Below, one piece after another: positions 34,008 through 45,620 of a DNA stretch of 64,000 nt. Under the pieces are notes generated by a model. That model worked only from the letters and a program-made list of their open reading frames with translations. It made no database searches and had not been told where the DNA came from. This DNA is from Eucalyptus grandis (Eukaryota; Streptophyta; Magnoliopsida; Myrtales; Myrtaceae). How positions within the stretch are numbered: position 1 is the first letter of the stretch; each line of letters opens with the position of its first letter. A program made the position numbers and the translations under genes. Where the stretch lies: contig NC_052615.1 in NCBI RefSeq assembly GCF_016545825.1, forward strand, positions 22,064,520-22,128,519, written 5' to 3'.

Positions 34008-36322
34008 ATGGATGAACGAGCAGTTTCTTGTGATGGCTCTTCCCTGAAAATGGCTAGGGAAGTTAAGCTGGAGGAAGATGAGGAAGAATTTCGCAGTTGT
34101 TGCGAAGATGATGAAGTGTGGACGGAGACTGACGATTCAGTTAAGGTGGAGCCCAAGTATATTTTAGGTGAATTTTCAGTGAAATTGTTCTTCAAGGGCA
34201 TTTCAATCAACGAGTTCGGGGAATCTGCTGTTGAGCTTTCCGGAATTGGGGTGTCTATGGAACGGTTAGCTGATCTTCCTATTATCCAGGTGCAGAAAAA
34301 GTTGGATTTCTTTGTGGAGGAATCTGTGGCTGATTATTTAGCTCTGATGGACGGTCTAGTGGAGGCTTCACAGAACAATATCCGTCACGTTTATGCCTTT
34401 ACTGATTCAAAGATGTTATATGATCAGGTAAGCTTGTCTAAAGAAGGATGTATCTGTTATTATTTGATATAATATTTGTGAGTAGTAGAAATTATTTCGT
34501 TGGTCACATATTGTATATGCAGTGCAATTATAATAAATGGTCGGGTGACATGGGTGCTTTTGACAGATAATGAATGAAGATAAGCTTGAGATTCCACTTC
34601 TGGTTGCATTGAGGCAGAGAATACTGGAACATGCAGTTAATTTTGACACCTTCATTTTGGAAGCTGTGTCCAGTAATGAGCTGGATAGGGCATGCCGACT
34701 GGCCTGCGTGGCTATTGGGATCGTTTCATATCCCATCAATGGAGAGAAGTCTCTTGACAACTGTTCTATTTGTCGTGAGGATAGACCAACACCCATGATG
34801 ATCACCATGAAATGTTCACACAAGTTCTGTTCCCAATGTATGAGAACTTATGTGGATGGAAAAGTACAAACTTCTCAAGTTCCTATCAGATGTCCCCAGT
34901 TGAAATGCAGATATTATGTAACCCCTGTAGAGTGCAAGTTTTTCCTTCCACTTGCTTCATATGAATCTCTGGAAAGAGTCCTTGGGGAAGCAAATATTCA
35001 CTATGATAAAATCTATTGCCCCTTTCCGAATTGTTCTGTCCTGCTTGATCCTCAAGAATGCTTGTCAGCCAGGGCAAGTTCCTCAAGTCAGTCAGAAAAC
35101 AGCTGCGTTGAATGTCCGGCTTGTCAGAGGTTTATCTGTTTGGAGTGTGGTGTCCCCTGGCACTCTTCATTGACCTGTGAGGAGTACCAAGATCTTCCAG
35201 CAGAGGAAAGAGATGCTGAAGACATCACTTTGCATCGTCTAGCAGCAAACAAGAGATGGAGGCGTTGCCAGCAGTGTCGTAGAATGATTGAACTCACTCA
35301 GGGTTGCTACCATATGACGTGCTGGTAAGAGGAATTGTTTGTTTATGAGCGATGATAATTCCTATGTGCAGGCTAGATGTAAGGTTTTATTCTGTTTTCT
35401 GGAATACTAGGGTACTTTGACCAGCATGACAGTTTGCACTTGGAAGTATGGAGTAGATATTCTAGAAATAAAACTTGGCACTTTAGCAAGTGCCTCACCA
35501 TTAATGGAACTTGAATTATTACAGATGGGAAGGACAGGTTTGTCCGTTCCAATCATTGGGCCACTCTGAGGTTTTCCATGAATTAGTTAGAAGGCTCTTG
35601 CATCCTTTATGCAAGGCATGTACCTGGTGCAGTGTCCCTGCACGTAATCATGCAGTGAAGAGTGCTGTCGTACTTCCCAAGATAATGAATGCCGAACACA
35701 TCAATAGCTTTTATAAAATATGTTTACTCAATACTATGCCAATTAGGTGCTTGCCGATCACTTTGCTGATGATCTCACTGGTTTAAACACCAAAGTAAAA
35801 CTTGCATGTTATTTCTTAAGCTAGTTTTAGAGTACTAGCATTGCTCTACTTTAAATATGGAACTCATTAGTTGTAATATATAATTTCTCATAGGACTGCC
35901 TGATTGGTTTAACCTGAATTCTGTTTACTTTGTCTTGCAGGTGTGGCCACGAGTTCTGTTATTCTTGTGGTGCTGAATACCGAGAAGGCCAACAGACTTG
36001 TCAATGTGCATTCTGGGACGAAGACAATTCTGGGGATTTAGTTTCACATTCAGCTCAAGAATCAGAACAATGGGCCTGGGAAACTTTCAATTCACTCCCC
36101 ATGATAATGGATGCATACTCGGACCAAGAGAGGTCACAACTGGCACTCATTCAAAGATTTCTTGCTGGTGGCTTCAGTCTCAGTGATCACCATCCATATC
36201 AATCCCCTCCTCGCTGTACAGACTCATACGTAGATGCTATTAAAGATTTGCATCAGCTTCCTTGGCTGGAGAGGTTTGTCTCCGTGATAAGTGATGATTA
36301 CTATGAAGATTATATGCAATAA
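34008..36322 (+). CDS. RBR (RING-between-RING) E3 ubiquitin ligase
   Basis: Coding exons 34008-34427, 34567-35324 and 35941-36322 join with GT-AG sites to 1560 nt, 519 residues. ATG at 34008 follows an in-frame TGA at 33990, so the start is firm. Residues about 50-140 resemble the RNase H-like segment found in many plant RNF144-type RBR proteins (VADYLALMDGL, AFTDSKMLYDQ). RING1 begins at Cys206 (CSICRED...CSHKFC). The IBR follows (CPACQRFICLECGVPWH). RING2 spans about 374-411 and includes GCYHMTCWCGHEFCYSCG; by analogy with parkin and HHARI, the Cys of GCYHM (about 387) is the catalytic thioester residue, and it is present. RBR ligases take ubiquitin from an E2 onto this Cys and pass it to substrate. 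The gene looks intact; substrate is unknown. Confidence 0.93.
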
Positions 36323-37385
36323 GATGTGTAACAATAGCAAGCCTTTAGGCAATAAGTTTCACACAGCTAAAAAAGGTCTTAGCTAGGTGGGTAAAGAGTT
36401 CCTCACTCTGTTCCCCCTTATTCACGCTGGCATGGAAAAATAGGTGCTTTTCCTTGGAGTCGTATCATTCTCTGTCGGAGTAGATAGACTGAGAAAAAGG
36501 GGAAAGAAAAAATATTTATCTTATTGAGGCAATGGAAAGTCATTGAATCATATTTTTCTCCATGCATTCTCTTCTGAGCGCGTTATGGCAAATATCAATA
36601 CTCTTGATTGCAAATTTGCGACATTAATGTGCTTCTGGTTCTTGAGGATGAGTTTGTTTCATTGATGTAATTTAGAGCTGATGCAGCAGTAAGATGACAA
36701 ACGATATAGTGACGAAAGTAGTTGTGAAGAGCAGATAATGGATTAGTACAATGAAGTGGCTCTGAATGTCTTGATTCATCAGTGGTCATACATTCATCCG
36801 GGTTGGTGCCATTACATGTAAATAGGAACTTTTGGTTTTTCTTTTATGGTGTGAATCTTCAGTCGTGTTAAAAAATCATTAAGATGGAAATTTATCCATT
36901 TTAATGTGAAGTTGAACCGTAAAAGCACTAGTTTTGAGTTTCTAACTGTTTCAGCTTCCAGCTGATCTTTGCTTTGAGAGGCCTGCGACATGTTCTGGCT
37001 TTGGACTTCTTCGAAATAAAGCAACGTTCTCAAAGCTCTGTCAAAAACTCAACTCAGCAATGCTAATACTATAAAAAGCTTTTGAAGTTTGTGCTTCATT
37101 ACGTACTTGGGTTATGTGTTGGTATTGTTTAAACTTTTTCCCTGAATAATTTTATGGAATTAAAAGAGGTTCTTTTGGGGCTGGGCTGTGTCCTGTCTAA
37201 TGAATTCACAGTGCAATTATTGTAGGTACGTACATACCGATCCTTTACTCTAATCCAAGAGAATCTCTATAAGTGCTAGCTGTTAAGAAAGCTCAATCTA
37301 GATTTTGAAATTGAAAAAACTTTCTAATTCTAATGATTATGTCAGAATAGGTTATGGAACAAGTATATTATTATGAACAACATTC
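36323..37385. other. 3' flank of the RBR gene
   Basis: Probably includes the 3' UTR. An AATAAA occurs at about 37015, which is distant, so the true end may be nearer. No other gene is visible. Confidence 0.35.
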
Positions 37386-38264
37386 AAAGACTTTTAGGGC
37401 TTGTTTGATAATCATTCAAACAGTGTCAAATTCTAATTTTTTGTTTGCGGGAGTAGTTTTGGATCGAATCGTGTTTGGTAAAATTTTTGTTCTCGGAACA
37501 AATTTCTAATTTTATGTTTCTGTGAACAAATTTCTAATTTTTTGTTCTCGGAAGTAGATTTGGAATAAAATCAATAAGAATTAAAAAAATTGATTCTTGT
37601 TTCCGGAAAAATCTAAGAATCAAGCATTTTCTTCTTCTTCCCTTTTCTCTTCTTCTTCTTCCCTTTTCTTCTTCTTCATCTATCACTACCGCTACGGTTG
37701 CCGTCTACCACCCACTGCCGCCGATCGTCAGCAATCAATTTGGCGAGTTCGCCGGAGGCAAGCCCATGAATTATTTAATCTTATCATCAAAATTAAAACT
37801 AACGTACGGTGCCTAGTATATAAAAAGGCCGTCTCCACCTATGGTCTTTGGGCTGCTCATTATTGGGGCCCAATAAAAGCTTATTCGATTAGGGCGAGTC
37901 AAAGAGTCACTGCCAAGGAAAGACCTACCCACTCGGCCAACAAGGGCCAGCCTCGCTTGTCGGCCCTTGTCTAGCTGATCGCCGACCGACGACCGGCCAC
38001 TTGAAAAGAAGAATAGGAGAGAGAAAGGAAAAAAGGAAAAAGGAAAAAAAAAAAAAAATTATGTAAAAATTAAAAGAAAATTATTTGGAGTAGAAATTTT
38101 GAGCACGGTATCAAACACATTTCTATTCCAAAATCAAAATTTTGGACAGTTACCAAATGGCTTAAAAGTTTAGAAATTGTTCTCGGATATAAAATAAATA
38201 AAAAAATCATTTCTTATTAGAAATTGTTCCCAAGAACATAATCGTTACCAAACGCACCATTAGC
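37386..38264. mobile_element. TIR element of the TGTTCTCGGGAACA family (copy 1)
   Basis: The ends GGGCTTGTTTGATAATCAT (left) and ATCGTTACCAAACGCACC (right) are imperfect inverted repeats. TGTTCTCGGAACA-type palindromes recur just inside both ends. The centre is GC-rich with CTT/CCGCCGATCGTC stretches. The 125-codon plus frame at 37597-37974 is compositional and shows no domain. No clear target duplication is visible. Confidence 0.55.
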
Positions 38265-40860
38265 AAAGTTTGTTCTATTCCAGAATCATTTACACAAACA
38301 AGATGAATATCCCACTTTGGTGGATCCAGAACGTGACAAATTCATAATGAAGTAAGTCCAAAACGTGACGTATCCGGAACATAACACGAGACCAAAACGA
38401 AGACATATTCAAAATATAATTTACAACGGCTAATGATCTGTTAAAGATTTCATTTTCCCGAAATATATTGATTGAGCCGATCAAACCGATTGACAAAATC
38501 AATCTTGGAGACGAGTTTCAAATGAGAAAGCTATACTTATGGAAATCTCTTTAGGCAACCGGAATCAAGTAGAGATTGTATCTTTATCTTCAACGACCAC
38601 AAAATCTCTTTGACTCATTTTGTCTAATGGGTAAAGTGGAAGAAAATCCTCCAATGATTGGCTAAGGTTAATGCGGCATGGGGAAGTATTTAAGGAGATT
38701 GATCAGTTTAAAGGAGTTTGAGACACAAATATGAAATTTCTAAGTTTGAAGCTAAATCTCAATATCACTTGTCTTCTTCTGTGAGCTTAAAAAAGTTGTG
38801 ATCGTAAGAGAAATACATAAAGAATGACTTAGTAAGAGAGTGTGATCTACCACTAAGTGTCTACGCTCGAAACTGTAATATCTTGTTGATCATATAGTGG
38901 AAGCTAGCTAGTAGGTTATCAGCGTGGAAAAGTTGACGTAAGCTTAATCTAAACTGAACCACTATAAAATCTATATGACATTTTCAATTTAAACCACTAT
39001 CTCAAGCGCAAGGAAGAAACTAAGGAATGGACCTCAATGGCGAGAATAGGTTGTAAGTCAATTCTAGGGATTGTTCATGAGATAACTAACTTATTAGGGA
39101 TAAAACAACTCGAGATCAAGGTTACGTTAGACTAGAGTATTCGACCATGAAAAGACCATTCGACCATAATGATCAAAGTGGACAATCATGTATCGTCATG
39201 AGTAGATTAATGGACGGATATAAATTGATTCAACTTGAGTATATATCGGTCGTGGGTGCCTTTGCATGGTCACTATACTGGTTTTTTTCCAATGCATTGA
39301 TGGACTAACCTTCAAAATTCTAAGGATAGGTTTAAGTCTACAAGACAACTTATCTCACAAGCCCATTCCACTTAGGTGTGTAAAAAGGGGGAAGGGGGGC
39401 GCAAGATCGACACGCCTCAATGTCAATTTAAGACCTTGTAGCCTTACGCGATTCCCGCACCAAGCAAGACTTAGACCCGCATCCTATTTATGCCAAAACC
39501 AAGACTTTATGGCTTAGGCGATTCTATCTTGGAATGGACTCAATCCGAACGAACCTCATCTCCATTCCAGATGTGAACAACTCAAGCACATGTTCAAGTA
39601 TAAACATGAGTAAAATCATACAAAAGATTCAACATCCTACCCATGGTTTGACGGGTGAGCACTTAACTAGACTCAATAATAGAGACTACGGCCCTAGAGG
39701 AGATATAGGAATCTTACTTACCATGGCAAACCTCAAGGACCAACTTATATAGCTTGATGGATTGAGGATGCAAGGCAGAGAGAAATGAATGTGAGCTCCT
39801 CTTATTTATATTACTTGGTGTCATCATTACCAAGCCAAGTGATCCATTTCAAATTCTCCAAGTGTCTCGCCTAAGATCCTTAGTTGGCAAGCCTACTTAT
39901 CCAATAATTGTGCCTAAATAGTGAGTTGGCCGGCTAAAAGATATCTAGCCATTTAGACGTCATCGATGATGGCCCGCTTTTCTCATTTTCATTGGACCAC
40001 CTATACCCCACATTTAATGAGGCAGTTAATGAAGTTTAATGATGATGGCATTCTAGTTGCCAACTCGGCATCTAGATTCTTCAGTCATTAATGAGGGGTT
40101 CGTGTATCGTTCTCTGATTGGTCCACATGTGTGCCACATTTTCTAGAACTTCCAAGATATTTTTGACCTCCATCATGACTTTTGAAAAGTCAAGGGACAT
40201 CTCATCCTCCTTCATTTAATGAAGGTATTCTAGAATTTTCTCTACTTTATTCTTTTATTCATTAAGAAGGTGGTTTAGAGAATTCCGTCATCTAAGTTGG
40301 TTCCAAGGCCGGGAAATGGATCATTAGGTACACCTCGCAAAATCGAATCACGTACACCCGAGATTTGGCCATCAAGTCTCATGCTCGCCCGAACTGTTCC
40401 TTTGGACGGTCGGTTGGCCAAAAGGGTCGGTTGTCCTTCAGTTGGTTCAAGGCCAATTCTAAGGCTACCTATTGCCAAACACTAAGTCAAGGCACTCATG
40501 GACCTTATAATTAGTAACAGAATAGCCGGGTCTATCTTTGAGCTCATTCCGATTGGCACATGATCCATCCGTATAATGGTCAGTGCATTACTAATCCACG
40601 ATTGGACATCACCAATTTGAGATTCATTTATAATCACTAAGAATTAAATAGGGAATGATTCATTTTCAGCCGGAAGACGATCGCATTTGATCAAGTCGAA
40701 TCGTTTGTGTATTGGTGCATAGCTAAGCGGAATCACCCATGACCGGGCACTAGAAGAGGAAGAAGGGAAGAAAAAAAAAAAGAAAAAGAAAAAGAAAAGA
40801 GAATAAAGAAAAATCAATAAAATATCCAAAAGGAATATTAATATATTATTAAAAATTATT
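38265..40860. other. Repeat-like DNA without recognised gene
   Basis: Short frames on both strands, with no known domain. The composition, longer GC-balanced stretches at 39360-39760 and 40270-40500, suggests decayed LTR-type DNA, but I could not define ends. Confidence 0.35.
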
Positions 40861-41514
40861 TACGTCAATACTTGGGTCCACATTAGTAAGGTCCGAGCAA
40901 AATTGGTCGGATGAGCTCAATAAACAAAATGTTAAAATGTTTGTGATTCAATTAGCAAATTTAAAAATGTTTATAATTGAATTGGTAAAAATACAATAGA
41001 TTTAGGATTTTTTGAATGCCTCCTTTATTTTGTTTAGCCAATTTTCACATAATGTTACTTAATTCTAGAAAATTATGTGGGCATTGTGACTATGTCAAGC
41101 CATTAACGTTATAACGTCTCACCAAGTTAGAAGGACCAATCCTGTCATTTTTGGAGCTTCCTTTGGCAAGTTGTTCGTTTCTTTAGATTCGTTCCCCTCA
41201 AACCAACCCAATTGAAGTTTCAAGCGACAAAATTGGCTGGTCTGCTTTTGAGAATGTTTCAAATGTGGCTTTGGAGTCATAGGTCCGAGTATTGATGACT
41301 ATTGAATTGAGTATGAATAGAGTCAAAAGTGAATTTCTTTCATAATTCTACAAAGAAACGACCGAATTGTATAATAATCATCTCGCTCTTTGAATAGAGG
41401 AAAGGTAATGACCCTGAATGAGTTCTTGTTGGACTAGTCACTAAGGTATTATGGAAAAGAAAGGACTCAGACCGATGACAAATTTCACCAAATAGATGAA
41501 TTTTCTCACACTTT

Positions 41515-42160
41515 TACCCTGTGTTTGGCAGTAAAGATAAAATTCGGGATATGATAATCATATCCTATCATATCCTACGTTTGATGCTTACTTATGATAG
41601 GATAAAGTAGGATATAATGGGACATAGGCCGGATAAAATTATCCAACGGGGGAAGTATGATAAAGGTAGATAGGATTTATAATGTTCATAATAGGAAAGT
41701 TTTTTTTTTTTCGAATAACAAACTTATTAAATTAACAAAATTAAAATTATATTTCAATATAAATAATATTTGAATTATAATTTAAGAAATAAGAAATAAG
41801 AAATTATTTTTAAATTATTTTAATTTTAATTTATTTATTCAACTTTAATTCTATCTTATAATAAACATTCAATCTATAAATTATATATTTATATTTGTTA
41901 TATATAGTTTAGGTATTTTTGTATTATGGTTTTAAAAGTAAGAGCATTTGGAAGTGATACGTGAGTGAATATCGAGGAACGATGAAAAATGAGAAGGAGA
42001 CGGCTAATTTAAGAAGTCCAAGGCTACGTTTGATCGTTCGAGTTCAAATTGGAATAGGACATGATAAGATAGGATTAGAATTCTTCTGAATATCCTCCGG
42101 ACTGTTAAAAAAATCCCATTACATATTTGGTACAATCCAAGATAGAATTAATAAAATTTG
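41515..42160. mobile_element. Probable non-autonomous TIR element
   Basis: The left part starts CCCTGTGTTTGGCAGTAAAG and carries repeated ATATCCTATCATATCCTA motifs. The right part has GGACATGATAAGATAGGAT and an inverse AAGGCTACGTTTGATCG end. The middle is extremely AT-rich. Boundaries are approximate. Confidence 0.4.
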
Positions 42161-42279
42161 AAAACCTCATTTGCCCAGCACAATCTCCTATGATATCTAG
42201 ATCTTACTTCTTGAGTTTTCTCACCAGCTCGTCAAACCTAGGCTGCGCATGACAATGCTTCTTGGCTGAGGAAGAGTTT

Positions 42280-42985
42280 TTTTTTTTTTTTTCAGAAATA
42301 GTTCTTTTCTATTTCTACTCCGAAGAACAATTTTTGAGTAAAATAAGGTGTTTGGTAATTATACAAAATTTCTACTCTAGAAATAGAAAAAGAATAGAAA
42401 TGTGTTTGGTACAAAATAGTTTCTTTTTTTTTTTTTATTCGTTTTTTTATTCTTGTTCACAAATCGCCGACCGCCGATCATGACCACCGCCGCTCGTCAC
42501 CGGCCGCCGATCGTCACCGCCAACTGCCGCCACATAGCCCATCGGCCGCCACCTCTTGCGACCACCCGTTCGCTTGTGCGGCGGCGGTCGCGTGATGGTC
42601 GATGGCCGGCGGTCATGCGGCGGTGGCGGGTGGCAATAGGCGGTGACAATCGACAACGGAGGCAGCGGCGGGCGGTGACGACTGCTGCGGCAACGGTCGG
42701 CGGTGGCTCCAAGCGGTTGGAGGTGGCCGCGGAAAGAGAGAGGATCAAAAGAAAAATAAAAAAGAAAATTGGCTTATTTCTAGAAATTGTTCTCGGGAAC
42801 AAGAAGCTACTTTTTTTCTTGTTTCTATTCTAAAACTGTTCCCGAGAACAAAAAAATGTTCTCGGAAACAAAAAAATAGATAAATTGTTCTCGGGAACGA
42901 AAATTTTACCAAACGGATTTCTGTTTTTTTTTTTGTTCCGGGGAACAAAAGAACAGAAATTTGGAGAAACAAAAATGTTACCATG
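42280..42985. mobile_element. TIR element of the TGTTCTCGGGAACA family (copy 2)
   Basis: Both flanks carry ATTTCTA and TTGTTCTCGGGAACA motifs; perfect or near-perfect palindromes lie at about 42788, 42836, 42885 and 42930. ACCAAACGGATTT near the right end parallels copy 1. The centre (42460-42740) is a GC-rich GCCGCCGATCGTCACCG region. Its long frames on both strands are compositional. Confidence 0.55.
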
Positions 42986-43119
42986 TAAACCCCTACTCTC
43001 TTCAACTCTCTCTGATTTGTCTCCTTCACCATTGGCTTCGTTAGATCCACCACGAGGCCATACTCCTCTCTTAACTTCATTGCATTGGAGGCCATTTGGA
43101 CGTCGGCGAAGATGAACCT

Positions 43120-45080
43120 TGGGTTGCCAAGTGCAGTGACCTATCCTCGCAGGTGCACCTTCTAGGGGTTTAGCTAATAGATTATTAAGTTCAAGTTCTT
43201 GACATACAAATCATTTTACTTTACTTATAGGGTTTAGACTTAACCCAAGCTCTCTCAAGTTTATACCAATTCGCAACTTATGTTTCAAGTTCTTTACATG
43301 CAAATCATTTTCATTCATGAGTCACCACTAATCAGTTTACGATGGGCCAATTAAACACTTAAGTAAAGTAACCACAGATTTACTTTACTTCTACGAACTA
43401 TAGATTTTGAATACAGAGACTTGGTTATACTAAATTTTTCTTATCACTAGAAAGGGCCAGCAATGGTGAGGTGAGAATCAGCCGAGGTCACTGAGCCTTA
43501 GCCACTAACCTTGGCCAACCACAAGTGAGGACCTACACGACTTTGCCTAAGTCTAGAGTGAAGGGGCGACTAGATTGGGGCAAGGGTTGCCGATGACTAG
43601 CCAGTCGGCGATGGTGGGGTGACGGCGGTGAGGGCCATGGAGGCCCTCATTGATTTCCCTCTTTGTATTTATCATTTATTTATTAAGTCCATTTAATTTA
43701 ATTTAATTAATTATTTTTATTAAAAAACAAGTTTGGGGGCAAAACGACGTCGTTACATGCTTCGACAGGTCAAGAATGATGTTATCGATAAGGAGACTAT
43801 CAACTAGGTTCCCTCTTTAGGCGGAGAAGTACACTACAAGTGCTAAAAGTTATGTATGACACATTAGTGCCAAAAATTTTCGCCAGCTTACTTAAATGTT
43901 AAATTGAAGAAAAACGATCACTTAAATGTCAACAAAAAATTCTAACCAAAATAATTACCTTTGACTTATGAAATCTTTCTGTGTACATGTATCATTAACG
44001 ATTCATCGCCTTTCATTAATATTCTTCTCTTTCAAATCATTTTAATCTATGTTACAACTTAACTCTGGCTCATTTCCACTTTGAACTGAAGATTTTGACT
44101 TTGACCAAACGTGATAACAAACACTGAGGTTAGCCATTGGTGTAGACTAAACTATTCTTCGGCCATTTCAAATCGTTTCAAGCTTTCCGAAGTTTGTGGG
44201 CAATGAGACAAGGTTCTATACATTTTTTTTAACCCTCAGTCGATACCTGGACACGTTATCAACGAGAGGGGTACATTTCTCCATCTGATAAATAACTATT
44301 GCATTACGGAATACGCGATCTGAATTCCAAGGTCATTTGAGTTTCATAGATACCAATGTCTTCCAGAGAAGTCTTTGTTCTATTCTGTTTTCCAGCATAG
44401 CTTAAGAAAAGAAGCCGAAGAGAAATTTAACCTGATTCGGCATGGTCCTTCCAAATTAGGATACATTCCCGTCCAATAGCTTGTTCTTCTTCTGTGGTGT
44501 TTTCCTTCTATAAAAACAGAGCCTTTTTATACTTCTAGAAGTCTGGTTTATGATACCATAGTTTTTTTTTTTTTTTAATTACACAATGCACACATCAGTG
44601 ACTTTTGATTATTTTGTCATCTACAAAAACATCATACAAGACTTTCACAACAAAGACAAGTGCAAAATGTTGGGCAATGCCGGCTAGGTTTGATTCTACA
44701 TCAAGACGTTGACAGGTTCCAAGCTGACCATCATAACTGATTTAGGGTCATTAGACGAGCGGAGCCCAATCAACGAGTGTTTTTGCCAATGCCTGTGTTG
44801 TGCACATGTGAGTTGTGTTAAAAAAGTTTCACATTGGATACTTGGCTTAAGCTTATTTTGGATCAATTGATACATTAGTGACTTTTCATTATGTTTGAAA
44901 CAATTAATATATCTTCAAGCTGGCCCATATGACTCATTGACTTGAGCATTTGAGAGAAAGTGGAACCAACTTAATATGTTGAAGGATTTGGACTTGTGTT
45001 CCCTCTTGACAATCTCCCTAGATGAATATATCTGGACTTTTGTTCCATACTCTCAACAAAAGTTATCAGAGCTGAGGGTT
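43120..45080. other. Intergenic DNA with a GC-rich repeat core
   Basis: 43440-43690 matches in style the GC-rich centres of the TIR family at 16775. The palindrome AACGACGTCGTT lies at 43743-43754. No gene is recognised. Confidence 0.35.
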
Positions 45081-45085
45081 GATTG

Positions 45086-45620
45086 GTGCTACACCTAATG
45101 TGTATCAATGCTTGGTGAATATCTCAAGGAGGGAATCTAGTTACCATAGCGATTACCAATAGATGGGTATTGTAGTTGAGCAATACAATGCTTATGGTAG
45201 CCTTCATGATTCGATCTGAAAAAAGAAACTAGGGATGAAGGTTGGCGTTATTATTGCAAGCATCACATACAACAAAATAAAGATTGTAATTGAGACATGT
45301 TGATAGTGGAGAATATTTAAATTAAAGAAGAACAGACTTAACACTAAGCTTACACATCAAAGGAAAATTGTTGAGATGCATGTGTGAGTAGATATGTATG
45401 TGTGAGTAGATATGTTGCTACCTAATGTGTATCAGTGTTCGATGAATATTTTAAGAAATGAATTTAGCAATCAACGTGATTTCTGGTAGATTGGTATTGC
45501 GATTTAGCAATGTGGTCCCCACGACACCCTTCATGGTTCAATCCGGAGAAAGAAACCAAGGATGACAGTGGCCGCTATTATTGCAATCAGCAGACACAAC
45601 AAAATGAAGCTTGTTAATAC
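45086..45620. repeat. Diverged direct repeat, two ~205-bp copies
   Basis: Copy 1 (about 45086-45290) and copy 2 (about 45413-45619) both begin GCTA...CCTAATGTGTATCA and end AACAAAAT(A/G)AAG, with recognisable shared blocks throughout. An 18-bp tandem pair (TGTGAGTAGATATGTATG) sits just before copy 2. Confidence 0.7.

Noticed and set aside
34416..34823. 135-codon minus frame
   Set aside because: Shadow of RBR exon 2, including RING1, on the opposite strand.
35511..35786. 91-codon plus frame between RBR exons
   Set aside because: It lies within the second RBR intron and shows no domain.
42453..42833. Long frames on both strands in a GC-rich patch
   Set aside because: They fall in the GCC-repeat core of a TIR element; openness follows from composition.
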